Origin: Pholiota molesta
Taxonomy: Eukaryota > Basidiomycota > Agaricomycetes > Agaricales > Strophariaceae
Assembly (NCBI GenBank): GCA_014925825.1
Contig: JACGCK010000135.1
Location: forward strand, 58,568-122,567
Direction: 5' to 3'
Length of the DNA: 64,000 bases
Made by a program: the position numbers and the translations under genes. Shown here piece by piece: positions 28,302 to 38,934 of this stretch; the stretch's first letter is position 1; the number at the start of each line of letters is the position of its first letter. The notes beneath the pieces were generated by a model. The model saw nothing but the letters and a program-made list of their open reading frames with translations, was not told where the DNA came from and did no database searches.

Positions 28302-31274
28302 TCATATGGCAAAAAATCCACGCACCGATTCAGGTTCTGATCTTTCAGACGCCCTCGTGCGCTTGCTGCCACTACTTGACTGCGTGGGCACGCTGCTGGC
28401 ACTACTGGACGCCGTGCGCAGGCTACTAGAGCTTCGAGGGACCGAACTCGTTCGCAGACCAGATGAATCTGCTGTCGTCGAACGAGTATGCGGACGGCTT
28501 GATGAAGGTGGTGGCATTGAGTCATCATCCGAAAAGGGTGCTGGGCTATTGGACTGCGAGGAAGACTGAGACGAAGTGATTGTGTCAGAACGTATCCTCT
28601 GGAGTTGAATATTCGGAATGGAGGTTTGAGAAGAAGTGACGTTTTTTGGGCATTTTCAAGGGTTGTCAGCCTTGAGCAGGTTCATGAATGGTTCCTTTTC
28701 ATTTTTGATGATGAAATTCAAGATATGACGTTGGAATACCTCGTGAGCGAAATCGAGATGCTTGTAAGGTTCTTGCGTTGCCCAGTGCATATCGCTTGCG
28801 AAAACTCCCCCGACGTCCGCCAGTAATTGCTGCAGTTCTCTATAGCCCGGATTTAACGAGTCTGGTTGTATGCTATAGGGCCTGTAGTCAGCGTCTGATC
28901 CGGTCAAGATCGTCCATAATGAGGAAGGTATTTCAGTCGGAGGAGTGCCAGAAGGGTAAGCCAACAACGCCCATCGTAAAAGTAGCCAGTAAGCGGACTC
29001 TGCATCGTGATAAAGTTCATGACGGAAGTCATTTTCATCTGCCGTACCAATCCAGGAAAGTTCGTAACCAGTAGAGTCCGGGAAACGTATTGAACGGTCA
29101 GGATGAGCAGCTTCGTATGCTGCGCGGACCTGTGCTGTAATCTGTGGTACACTGTCGTAGAAGGCTCGAGCACCAGGGCGGCCGTGAGGTTTACCCTGCC
29201 GAATAGCTTTGGCCATGAATATGGTCGTACCCTGTGTGCGCGATTAGAACAGCAGTGGCAAGATGACGAGAAAAGACACACCGTTCGTTCCCTGTGTGGC
29301 TTTTTGTTCGCATCTCTTATATCTCCTCTATCGAAATCAACCAATAATAACGAGGTCTTGCGTGGATCCGCTCTATGCGATAGTAAGCATCCACAACAAA
29401 CATGAGATAAACGGCTTACCTTGGATTCAAAATGTGCCCAATAAAACAAGGCTGAGCTTTGACTCCTTCTGTCTGAACGGACACCTCAGAAGACGGTTCG
29501 GCCGATGAAGTCTCCTCTTGAACATTCTCAGCCTCTTCGACATTCTCAATGGGCTCTGGCGTGTTCTCCGAAGGTTGCTTCAATTTGACGAGAACATTGC
29601 CCTCGCTTATGTCACGATGCAGAACTTGTTGGTTGATGTAGATGAAGCGTGTTGCTGCGGACAATACGAGCATTAAAAGGGCAGATTTGGCCAGTTCAAA
29701 TAATGTGACTCACCCTCGAGCAGGTCGTAAATCGTCATCAACGCTTCTTTGGGAGTCTTGACGTTCATCATATGCGTTCCATGATCCACCATACATATGC
29801 GAGTCTTCTCACGGCGACCCGATGAGACTACAGATTCGTCGGCTCGGTAAACCAGTTTGGGATATACAATACGAACAATGCCAGGAACCTTTCCGTCACT
29901 AATTATGTGCTTGATAACATCTTTCTCCGAGAAGCGGCGATCACCACGACGGTATTGATCCTTGATAACAAGAGCGGGTTGGCCGTTCCCGAGACCACGA
30001 GATGGCGCACAGTCAAAGATTCGGTAACCTTTGCAACTGGTAGGTGGCGAATTCGGAGTCTTCAATTCAATATCGAATAAGCTTTGACCTTTCAAATCTT
30101 TTCCCCTCTTCCGTATGGTAGGGTCGACCATGAATGGAAGTGGGTCATAAAGCCGCTTGACGAAAGCATAGAGGAGTTGCACGTTTGCGGGTTCTGCCAA
30201 TGACAGCTGTTGGGTCCGCTTGATTTCCGTGCAGCTAACCAGGAAGAGTGTGACGCCGCCTTTGTCGACATACATGCCTTGGACGGCAACTCGGTCGGGT
30301 CGTGCTTGCAGCAAAAAGTACGCATAAGCCATCGCCTGGTGGGGTCCATTTGTTGAGTTCGTTCCTTTTGAATGGATTTCTATCGTCGCTTCCACATCTG
30401 ACCAGTGGATGTCCTTGGCCATCGAACGCACAGCTACAACGTTGGGTCTACAATTGCTCTCAGTAGGATGTTGAAGAAGCTTGCGAGATTCCACATCGAC
30501 GAAGTAGATCCCTGCAATACGCGTGAGTGGCTTGGTATGAATAAACGGCAATGAAATAGCGCACGATCTGCATGAAGCTCAACACAAATCTGCGCACTGA
30601 TATCGTTCATGTACTTGACAAAATCTTCTTTTGCATCATATTTATCCAGAGGGCTGGCCTGCTTGAAGTTGTCCGAATTATAGAAAAGTGCATCCAAGAA
30701 CTCCGCCACCGAAAGGTCGACCATCTCTTCGGTGTCTTCCTTTGGGAGAGACGTTTGGACTACTTTGCGGTCGCCTCAGCTGAGGCCTGATGTGGAACAA
30801 CGGTTGAGTTTCTGATGGGAGAGAATTAGAGCCTTGCGAGCGAAGGGCTCGGAGCGTCTGTTGGAGTGCTCGCCATGGTGGAAGAGTTATACATAGCTCC
30901 ATCCACTCAGAAAGATGGTTCGCGCTGCTGACGTAATCGACCGTCATAAGGTGACCAACAAGTGCTGGAAAATCAACACGTACCCTTTTTTGGGCTCGAC
31001 ACCGAAAAAAGAGCTTTGTGTCCATATATCTGGGTCAATCCTCCCTGGACGCCGTCCTCGCCAAGTTATTTAAATCCTGTGCAACATGACGTGTGCTTTG
31101 CGCCCATCGGGGAATTTTCGAGCTGAGAAAATCTGGGCAGTGTCTCTGGAGTACTTCAGTCTTGATAGAGTGAATTGACGAGGCTATTGCACGGGTGAAG
31201 TGATGGAATGAGGGGAATCCAATGAGCATTGAAACAAAGGTATAGACAGAATACAGATGGCATTGTAGTGTATA
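27975..31274. repeat. tandem FunK1 unit C (mosaic)
   Basis: Third 3.3-kb unit. Its parts resemble different neighbours: the kinase tail (about 28220-28960) matches unit A, the DFD/HRD exons with their introns (about 29150-29710) match unit D, and the N-terminal half plus spacer (about 29780-31270) match unit B. Confidence 0.85.
28656..30724 (-). CDS. FunK1-type fungal protein kinase, copy C, C-terminally truncated
   Basis: Exons are 30724-30565, 30511-29714, 29654-29420, 29372-29282 and 29231-28656 (619 aa). Catalytic motifs are complete: LVIKDQYRRGDRRFSEKDV, HRDISEGNVLVK, DFD and HELYHDAESAYWLLLRW. The Ser/Pro/Arg-rich tail of about 115 residues present in copy A is cut off by a nonsense change at 28656-28658: copy A reads CCT CGA AAA, copy C reads CCT TGA AAA, a C-to-T change at a CpG. 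The rest of the tail sequence still follows, uninterrupted, as far as about 28320. It shares copy B's broken leader (TAA and eight-base insertion). Either a functional kinase without its tail or an early pseudogene. Confidence 0.72.
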
Positions 31275-31468
31275 TATGTGTGGATTGTATGGATATGAGA
31301 ACAGATATGATTCCGACAAAGCAAAACGGTGCAAAACAAATAAGCAACGACAACATAAAAGACACAATTCAAAGCGAAGGAGAACATATTCCTGAGATGA
31401 CCTGCACCCTGTTTACTTCCCTTTCCCTTTCCGGCTTGATCTCCTCAACGAGGTCTAACCACGATATG
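30725..31468. other. spacer between FunK1 copies C and D
   Basis: Near-identical copy of the B-C spacer, followed from about 31275 by the conserved 3' flank of copy D. No gene of its own. Confidence 0.55.
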
Positions 31469-34304
31469 TTAGTATACGAATAACGGATGGCAGGTCAAAA
31501 TCACGCACAGATGCAGTATCGGATTCGGGTTGCGACCTCCTCGCTCTCTTTGACGGCGTCTGGAGGGGAAAAAATCAGGACGCGAAACAATCAACTTAAG
31601 GCAAAAAAATCCGCGCACCGCTTCAGGTTCTGATCTTTCAGACTCCCCAGTGCGCTTGCTGCTAAGGCTTGACTGCGTGGGCACGCTGCTAGCACTACTG
31701 GACGTGCGCAGGCTACTAGAACTTCGAGGGACCGAGCTCATTGGCAGACCAGCTGAATCACCTTTCCTCGAACGAGTATGCGGACGGATTGATGGGCCAT
31801 CACCCAAGAAGGGTGATGGGCTATTGGACTGTGAGGAAGACCGCGACGAAGTGATTGTCTCAGAAAGTATCCTCTCGATTGAGGGAAGTGGACGGGAGGA
31901 GGCTTGAGAAGTGACGATTTGTGCGCATTTTCGAGGCTCGTTAGCTTTGCGAAGGTTCATGAATTTTTCATCTTGATTTTCAACAATGAAATTCAAGATA
32001 TAACGCTGGAATACCTCGTGAGCGAAATCGGGATACTTGTAAGGGGCTTTCGTCGCCCAGTGCATATCGGTTTCGAAAAATCCCCCGACCTGCTCCAGTA
32101 ATTTCTCCAGGTCTGTATAGCCCGGATTTAACGAGCCTTCTGCTATGCAATAGACCCTCGAGTCAGATGTTATTGCATTCAAGGGCGTCCATAATTCCGG
32201 TAATATTTCAACCGGAGGAGTACCGTCAGGGTAAGCCAACACTGCCCATCGCAAAAGTAGCCAGTAAGCGGACTCTGCATCATGATAAAGTTCATGGCGA
32301 AATTTATTTGGAGCTGCGGTACCAACCCGGGAAGTTTCGGAATCAGTAGAGTCCGGGAAATTTATTGAACGGTCAGGATGAGCAGCTGCGTATGCTGCGC
32401 GGACCTGCCAGTGTGCTGTAATCTGTGGTACACTGTCGTAGCTGGCTCGAGCACCAGGGCGGCCGTGAGGTTTACCCTGCCGAATAGCTTTGGCCATGAA
32501 TATGGTCGTACCCTGTGAGCGCGATTAGAACAGCAGTGGCAAGATGACGAGAAAAGACACACCGTTCGTTCCCTGTGTGGCTTTTTGTTCGCATCTCTTA
32601 TATCTCCTCTATCGAAATCAACCAATAATAACGAGGTCTTGCGTGGTGCCACTCTATGCGATAGTAAGCATCCACAACAAACATGAGATAAACGGCTTAC
32701 TCTCGATTCAAAATGTGCTCAATAAAATAAGGCTGAGCTTTGACTCCTTCTGTCTGAACAGACGCCTCAGAAGACGGTTTGGCCGATGAAGTCATGTTCT
32801 CCGAAGGTTGTTGCAATTTGACGAGAACATTGCCCTCGCTTATGTCACGATGCAGCACGTCTTTGTTGGCGTAGATGAAGCGAGTTGCTGCGGACAATAC
32901 GAGCATTAAAAAGGCAGATTTGGCCAGTTCAGTTAATGTGACTCACCCTCGAGCAGGTCGTAAATCGTCATCAACGCTTCTTTGGGAGTCTTGACGTCCA
33001 TCATATGCGTTCCATAATCCACCATACATATGCGAGTCTTCTCACGGCAACCCGATGAGACTACAGATTCGTCGTCTTGGTAAACCTGCTGGGCATATAC
33101 AATACGAACAATGCCAGGAACCTCTCCGTCGCTATGTATGTGATTGATAACATCTTTCTCCGAGAAGCGGTGATCACTACGACGGTATTGATCCTTGATA
33201 ATAAAAACGGGTTGGTCTTTCACGATGGTAGGTTTCTCTAGGTTGACAAAGATGTGGGTCCGCTGACCACGAGTTGGCGCACAGTCAAAGATTTGGTAAC
33301 CTTCACAAATGGTAGGTGGCGAACCCGGAATCTTCAATGTAATATCGAATAATCTTGGTTTTTCTCCATCTTTCTTCCCCATCCGTATGGTAGGGTCGAC
33401 CATGAGTGGAAGTGGGTCGTAAAGCCGCTTGACGAAAGCATAAAGGAGTTGCACATCTGCGGATTCTGTCAATGACAGCCGTTGGGTCCGCTTGATTTCC
33501 GTGCAGCTAACAAGGAAGAGTGTGACGCCGCCTTTGTCGACGTACATGCCTTGGACGGCAACTCGGTCGGGTCGTGCTTGCAGCAAATAGTACGCATAAG
33601 ACATCGCCTGGAGGGGTCCATCTGTCGAGTTCGTTCCTTTTGAATGGATTTCTATCGCCGCTTCCACATCCGACCAGTGGATGTCGTTGTCCCTTGAACG
33701 CACAGCTACAAAATCGGGTCTACACTTGGTCTTAATAGGAGGTTGAAGAAGCTCGCGAGATCCCACATCGACGAAGTAAATCTCTGCAATACGCGTGAGT
33801 GGCTTAGTGATGAAAAAACGACAATGAAATAGCGCACGATTTGCATGAAGCTCCTTACAAATCCGCCTACTGATATCGTTCATGTACTTGCCAAAATCTG
33901 CTTTTGCATCATATTTATCCAAAGGGCTGGCCTTCTTGAAGTCGGCCGAATTATAGCCAAGTGCATCACAGAACTCCGCCACCGAAAGCTTGACCATCTC
34001 TTCGGTGTCTTCCTTTGGAAGAGACGCTTGGACTACTCTGCGGTCGCCTGAGGACTGATGTAGAACGTTTGATTTTTTGACGGGAGAGAATTGGCGCTCT
34101 GCGGGCGAAGGGCTCGGAGGGTCTGGTGGAGGGCTCGCCATGATGGAAGAGTAAACCTGCCAACTCAGAAAGACGGTCGCGCTGTTGAGGTAATCAACCG
34201 TCACAGGGTGACCATCAGTGGCGCCATTGATCATGACAAGCCACATTGTGACAAACCTTGGACAAACCTGCCTGCAGGAATAAAATCTTGCGGCGGTGGA
34301 AAGG
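31275..34304. repeat. tandem FunK1 unit D
   Basis: Fourth 3.3-kb unit, ending next to the intact p47 gene. It is the only unit with an unbroken leader at the ancestral start codon, so it may be closest to the founding copy. Confidence 0.8.
31469..34141 (-). CDS. FunK1-type fungal protein kinase, copy D (most complete)
   Basis: Exons are 34141-33838, 33783-32947, 32887-32701, 32653-32563 and 32512-31469 (820 aa). It begins MASPPPDPPSPSPAERQF, which the other copies have lost. The N-terminal domain (RPDFVAV...IHWSDVEAAIEI) precedes the kinase, which has a candidate ATP-site Lys in FIIKDQYRRSDHRFSEKDV, HRDISEGNVLVK (His near residue 393), DFD near 456 and HELYHDAESAYWLLLRW. The first intron (33784-33837) is 54 nt, in frame and stop-free, so retaining it would only add 18 residues; in copies A to C the same intron is 53 nt. 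An extra A at 31603-31609 shifts the frame past the stop used by copies A and B, giving a different C-terminus of about 40 residues. Confidence 0.82.
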
Positions 34305-34505
34305 CTAGCAATCGCGAGAGTGGGTCAAAGTGGAATACCCAGTCTGTGTTATAGTGTATAGAATGTTCCTATTTCTAGGTCTTGATGTGTGACAATCCAC
34401 TGAGCTTTAAATTTTCAATCTGTCGTGCACTCTTAGCTTGGTTGGTCACATGATGGCATGATTATGACGCGTCTCTAAATCTGTGGCTTCACTTCATCTA
34501 CCACA
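34142..34505. other. divergent promoter region between kinase D and p47
   Basis: About 360 bases between divergently transcribed genes, holding both promoters. It contains the 77-bp sequence that also ends the truncated p47 paralogue at 21067. Confidence 0.55.
34305..34381. repeat. 77-bp repeat, right copy
   Basis: Non-coding here, upstream of the intact p47 gene. The matching copy at 21067-21143 is joined to the truncated p47 coding sequence. Confidence 0.8.
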
Positions 34506-36043
34506 ATGTCTGGCGGCGGAAACAACCCATCAGGAACCGGCCGTACTCTCGGTGGCGACCCAGCAGACCCACTGCCATCAAACTGGGCAAGGCCATTGTC
34601 CGCGCCACGAGTAGGTCGCATTGGCGATTGGTCAGGCCCATCTTCATCAGGGTGCGCGATCTGCCTGTCTTGGTGTCGTTTTGATACTGATATAAAGCAG
34701 AAGAGGTAATACAGGAGGTGGACGCTTTGCCACTATATCAAGTCTGGGTGGGGATGGAGCCAGACCACCAGCACGACCTGCGGATGATGACGACGACGAT
34801 GACACAGATAGAGGCGCCGAAAGCTGGTTTGCTGGAGGCGAACGAAGGTATTTGCGCACTTTTGTTTCCTTGGATATCTATGTTCATCGGGTGTACAGTG
34901 GAATCTCCGTCGAAAATCCTGATCACCAGCGCTCGACTCCTGGAGGGAACATGGTCCGCGACCTCTTGAGGCGTGCCGCACAGTAAGCCTGACATCAGAC
35001 ATCGGCCGCTTAATGATTGTGTTAACTTATCCATCAGGGCCGGTCCGGCTGTTGAAGCACCAGTGAGACGCGGCGGTGCATTTGTGGGAGGAGGACACAC
35101 CCTCGGGAGCGATGAAGTCGAGAGCTCATTCATTCCCGATCCCACTGCAGAAGATGGCGAAGGTGAGGAGTGATTGCCCACGATTTTTTCATCCATAGTC
35201 TTATAATCAGCAGAAGAAACAGCGATCCGCCATCTTACTTTCTGGCGCGACGGATTCCAGGTCGAAGACGGCGAGTTGAAGCGATACGATGATCCTGCGC
35301 AGGCCCAAATTCTTGCTGAAATCAATGCTGGGTACGATCTTGAGTGTTTTGGGTATTCTATTCAATTAATTCAACGTAATATATAGACATGCGCCACCTG
35401 CAGTACTCAATGTTCTCCCAGGACAGCATGTGGAATTGCGTGTAACGAAACGGACCGACGAGGACTATGTACCGCCGAAAGGAACGAAGACTTTCGGCGG
35501 CTCCGGTCACCGTCTGGGCGCTGTAGTCCCCGACCCATATCCGGGCACCGGGGGCGGCGGGGCATATTCGTCAGCGATGCCTGGGTCGTTCCCTCCGGGG
35601 CCGGGTGTCTCGATCCCCATTATCGAGACGGGGGCCACAGAAAACGCTGCGATTACGCCGAAGTTTGAAGTGGATCAAACACAACCAATGACAAGCATCC
35701 AAATTCGGTTGGCAGATGGAACAAGGTACTGTCCTCGTGCTCTAGGTGGCACATAATTAGCGCTGATAGGGCTTTAGGATGGTCGCAAGAATGAACCTTA
35801 CGCATACCGTTGGAGATATTAGGAATTTCATTAACGCGTGAGTTTTTTTTGTCATGTTTTGAACATGGGCTTGGGTTGTTTCTGACTGCGCACCACTGTC
35901 TTATCTCCAGATCGCGACCAGAGAACCTCTCCCGTGCTTATACTATCGGGACTACATTCCCGAATCGCACGCTGGATGACGATAGCGCCACAATCCAAGG
36001 CGCGGGTCTTGTTAACAGTGTCGTCGTTCAACGATGGGTGTGA
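34506..36043 (+). CDS. SHP1: SEP and UBX domain Cdc48/p97 adaptor (p47/Shp1-like)
   Basis: Adaptor that recruits the AAA ATPase Cdc48/p97 for membrane fusion, phosphatase and ubiquitin-linked functions. Exons are 34506-34651, 34701-34847, 34899-34982, 35038-35162, 35211-35331, 35387-35725, 35778-35837 and 35911-36043 (384 aa). The N-terminus is Gly-rich and disordered ([19 protein letters not shown]), followed by an acidic run of seven Asp and [11 protein letters not shown]. The SEP domain spans about 172-245 ([27 protein letters not shown]). The UBX domain is at about 310-384 ([12 protein letters not shown], and [11 protein letters not shown] at the end). No UBA domain is seen at the N-terminus. 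The exon 5 acceptor could be 35211 or 35214. It is the intact member of a duplicated family in this window. Confidence 0.9.
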
Positions 36044-36443
36044 TTTTATAGCTCGACTCCGAGAATCCACAATTCCATGCTGGTTCCCCGTTTCAGCGTC
36101 AGGGCAGTATATCCATCGGAGCAGTTTCAATATACATTGTAAATCGGAGGACTGTTGTATACATTTCTTCTTGGAGAAATCAGGGATTTGGATTATCTTT
36201 AAGGATAGCGCTGTCAAAAGGTGTCAGCTAACCTCAAGGGTCTAACACCAAGATTGAGACATTTGAGCAGGCATTCGGATACAAATATCGTCAGCTGCTT
36301 TGAGGCCCTTAAATGCCCTTGACATAGTGGCATCCTCCTGAATATCACTATCTGCGGAGTGATACATTCCTGCTATAACTTGACATTGCTTTTGCCTTTT
36401 GTAATAGCCTGCCAGTGGTGGCTTTGGTGCACGAGAGAGTTCA
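36044..36443. other. intergenic region
   Basis: About 400 bases between the p47 3' end and the F-box gene. Nothing coding is supported. Confidence 0.5.
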
Positions 36444-38403
36444 ATGGTGTTGACTAAGGCGTCTCTGCTGCTTTCGTTGGCCCCAGAGCTCATCCAAATT
36501 ATCACAGACTATGTAAGTCGTTCTACGCCGCCCTGTCCTAAGTCAAAGAACCACAATCTAAACACCTTACTAAATGTATTATGATCCCTCTACTAGCTCG
36601 ATACCCCAGACGTTGAACGGTTCCGACTTACATGCAAGACACTCGGCGCGCTTCTCAGGCCGCACGTCTTTCGCGTGCTCAGACTCAAGGTCATCAAGAA
36701 TACCTTGCGAACAGACATTGACCGGTTAAGGACTTTAGCGAGAGCGGCATGCACGGGGAAGGCGCCCGCCACAAGGGCAGGGACCGCCTTGCGGAAGGAA
36801 GAGGTGCATCCTGCGTGCTACGGCACGCGCACGCTGTATATTGGACCGCTCGCGCCTTCCTACGACGGCCCTACCACTGTGTTGAACTTTGTGGATGGGG
36901 AGTGGGTTTCTAAGTCAGAGGACTCGGAGGACGAGATGCTAATTGCGGGATTGGGCGAAGAAATCCTGAAAATGTATTTGTTCGATGCCCTTGCTTCGTT
37001 GAAGGGCGTCAGCAGTGTAGAGTGAGCTATTTTCTTCTTGTATCGGCAATTTCTTTTCTTTTCTTGATGTAACATAACATAATTTACAGATGGACGCCCA
37101 CACACGCGGACAGCGTTGAGACACAACGCACGGTTATGGAAGCGTTGAAGACGCTGCCAAACCTCCGCTCTGTGCGCTTCTCGCTAGGGCAGTGCAAAAT
37201 CGGACTGCCGCTCGACACCCTCACCTCCCTCCGCGAGGTCACGCTCTCGGGCACCTGCGAAGCGGACCACGACGTGACTCTCGCGGCCCTCGCGCGTCTC
37301 GTCGGCGCCACGCCCGCGCTCGCCGCGGTCGACATCGCGACGAACTGGGTGCACAACCGGCCCATCGGCCGCGCGCAGAGCCTGCACGCGCTGTTCGCGC
37401 ACTGCCCGCGCGGCGCGCCGCCGCTGCGCCTGCGCCGGCTCGCGCTCAAGGCCGCGCTGGTGCGCCTCGACGCGGTGACGCTGCCGCACCTCCGCTGCCT
37501 GACGGCGCTGTCGCTCACGAGCATCGAGGACCCGTACATGCGCGGGCGGTATGTCATCGAGGATATGCTGGACTTGGTGGGTGGCGGGGGCACCCAGTCT
37601 CAGATGTCGGCGCAGCTGGAGGAGCAGAAGCGGTACGGCTCTGGGCTGGAGGAGGTGTGGCAGGCGTTGAGGGGCGCAGAGATTTGGCTGGAGGAGCTGA
37701 CGGTGGACGTGGTCGTGCCGGCACTGGTGGAGTACCTCAAGGCGTATTCAGGGCTCAAGAAGCTGGGCGTGACGCCTAAGAATCTTGAAGAAGGCACGCG
37801 CTCGGATGCGATGGCTGATGAATTTTATACGGGAGTGCTGGGGAGACATGCATCGTCGTTACAGGAGCTGGAGGTTGAACCATTGTATGAAGGGAAATGG
37901 TGCATCGGGCGTCATAATCTGGCCGCGATTGCAAATTGCCGGCAAATGAAATCTCTGAAGATGTGCATCATTGGGGACCAGGTAAATTCTAAAGGTTTGG
38001 TTAATACAGGTGTGGATTTTATCGTGCGTGTTTTCATTTATATTTCAACCTTGAAAACTCTTTACTAACTCAAGGACTCGTTAACTAGAAAGCACTCATT
38101 GATGAAGCAGCCTTCTCTATGCCTCGGTTAGACGACATCCAAATCGACGCTACCGAACATGAAGGGCACCGCGGCCCGATTTGCGATGGTTACTCTGTCT
38201 GGCATTTTTGGAACATCAGAAGGTTAATGAGTGAGAGCGTCAGAAGCTACAGGGCGCCCCATTTATTTCACAGGCTGCCTGCGAGGGTGAGCATTGCAAA
38301 ATGCCAGCGTGTGCAGGAGTTTGTCGCTCAAGGCGTCGTCTGTGATGAGGGCGGTGAACTGAGAGAGAGATTGCGATACGTTTGCATTACGCCTGAATCT
38401 TAG
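36444..38403 (+). CDS. F-box protein with leucine-rich C-terminal region
   Basis: Probable substrate receptor of an SCF ubiquitin ligase. Exons are 36444-36512, 36597-37021, 37090-37981 and 38089-38403 (566 aa). The N-terminus is an F-box-like motif (SLAPELIQIITDYLDTPDVE, then RFRLTCKTLGALLRPHVFR). Exon 3 carries irregular Leu-rich repeats (LPNLRSVRF, LTSLREVTLSG, LRCLTALSL) of the type found in the large, fast-evolving F-box families of Agaricomycetes. The segment 37190-37530 is strikingly GC-rich compared with its surroundings. The last intron (37982-38088) is long for this window at 107 nt, so the final exon is less certain. The target protein cannot be told from sequence. Confidence 0.75.
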
Positions 38404-38934
38404 GAATGCTCAATGAGTGGTAGGAGATTCTTTATGTTATATTTTACTTGTACTTTAGGATGGATGTATCGGATCTACACTTTACTTGTTGTGTATAAGC
38501 TTATATTGAGTAAATCCTCTTAATTTAATACCCTATCCCGTTATCTCCTTTATTCTATTCAAATGATATTTTTTTTTTGAATTCGAAGTACTATATACAT
38601 GTAGAGATATCGTTTGACGCCCATTTTTAAATTAGGCGCCCAGTCTCAGAGATAACGTGACGTGCTGTGATGGTGACGTTGCATTGTAAACTTGTTGTAA
38701 ACGTCTTTTTCACTTCAGGTTCAACTCAACTACGATCATCTTTTGAAATATCACCAGCCACCAGGATACCAAAGGAATGAAAGGCGGTTGTCCATACAAA
38801 ATTCCGACGACTCCTGGGCTCGCCCAGCTGGGTGAACCTACCTCGAATATTTCTGTCAGCCACAAACGTTCAAGAATATTTATGAGTTTCCCAGTCGCAG
38901 ATTTCCTAGCGACTGACAGCACAACTTATAGCTA
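38404..38934. other. intergenic region
   Basis: About 530 bases, AT-rich in the first half. No gene is supported. Confidence 0.5.
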
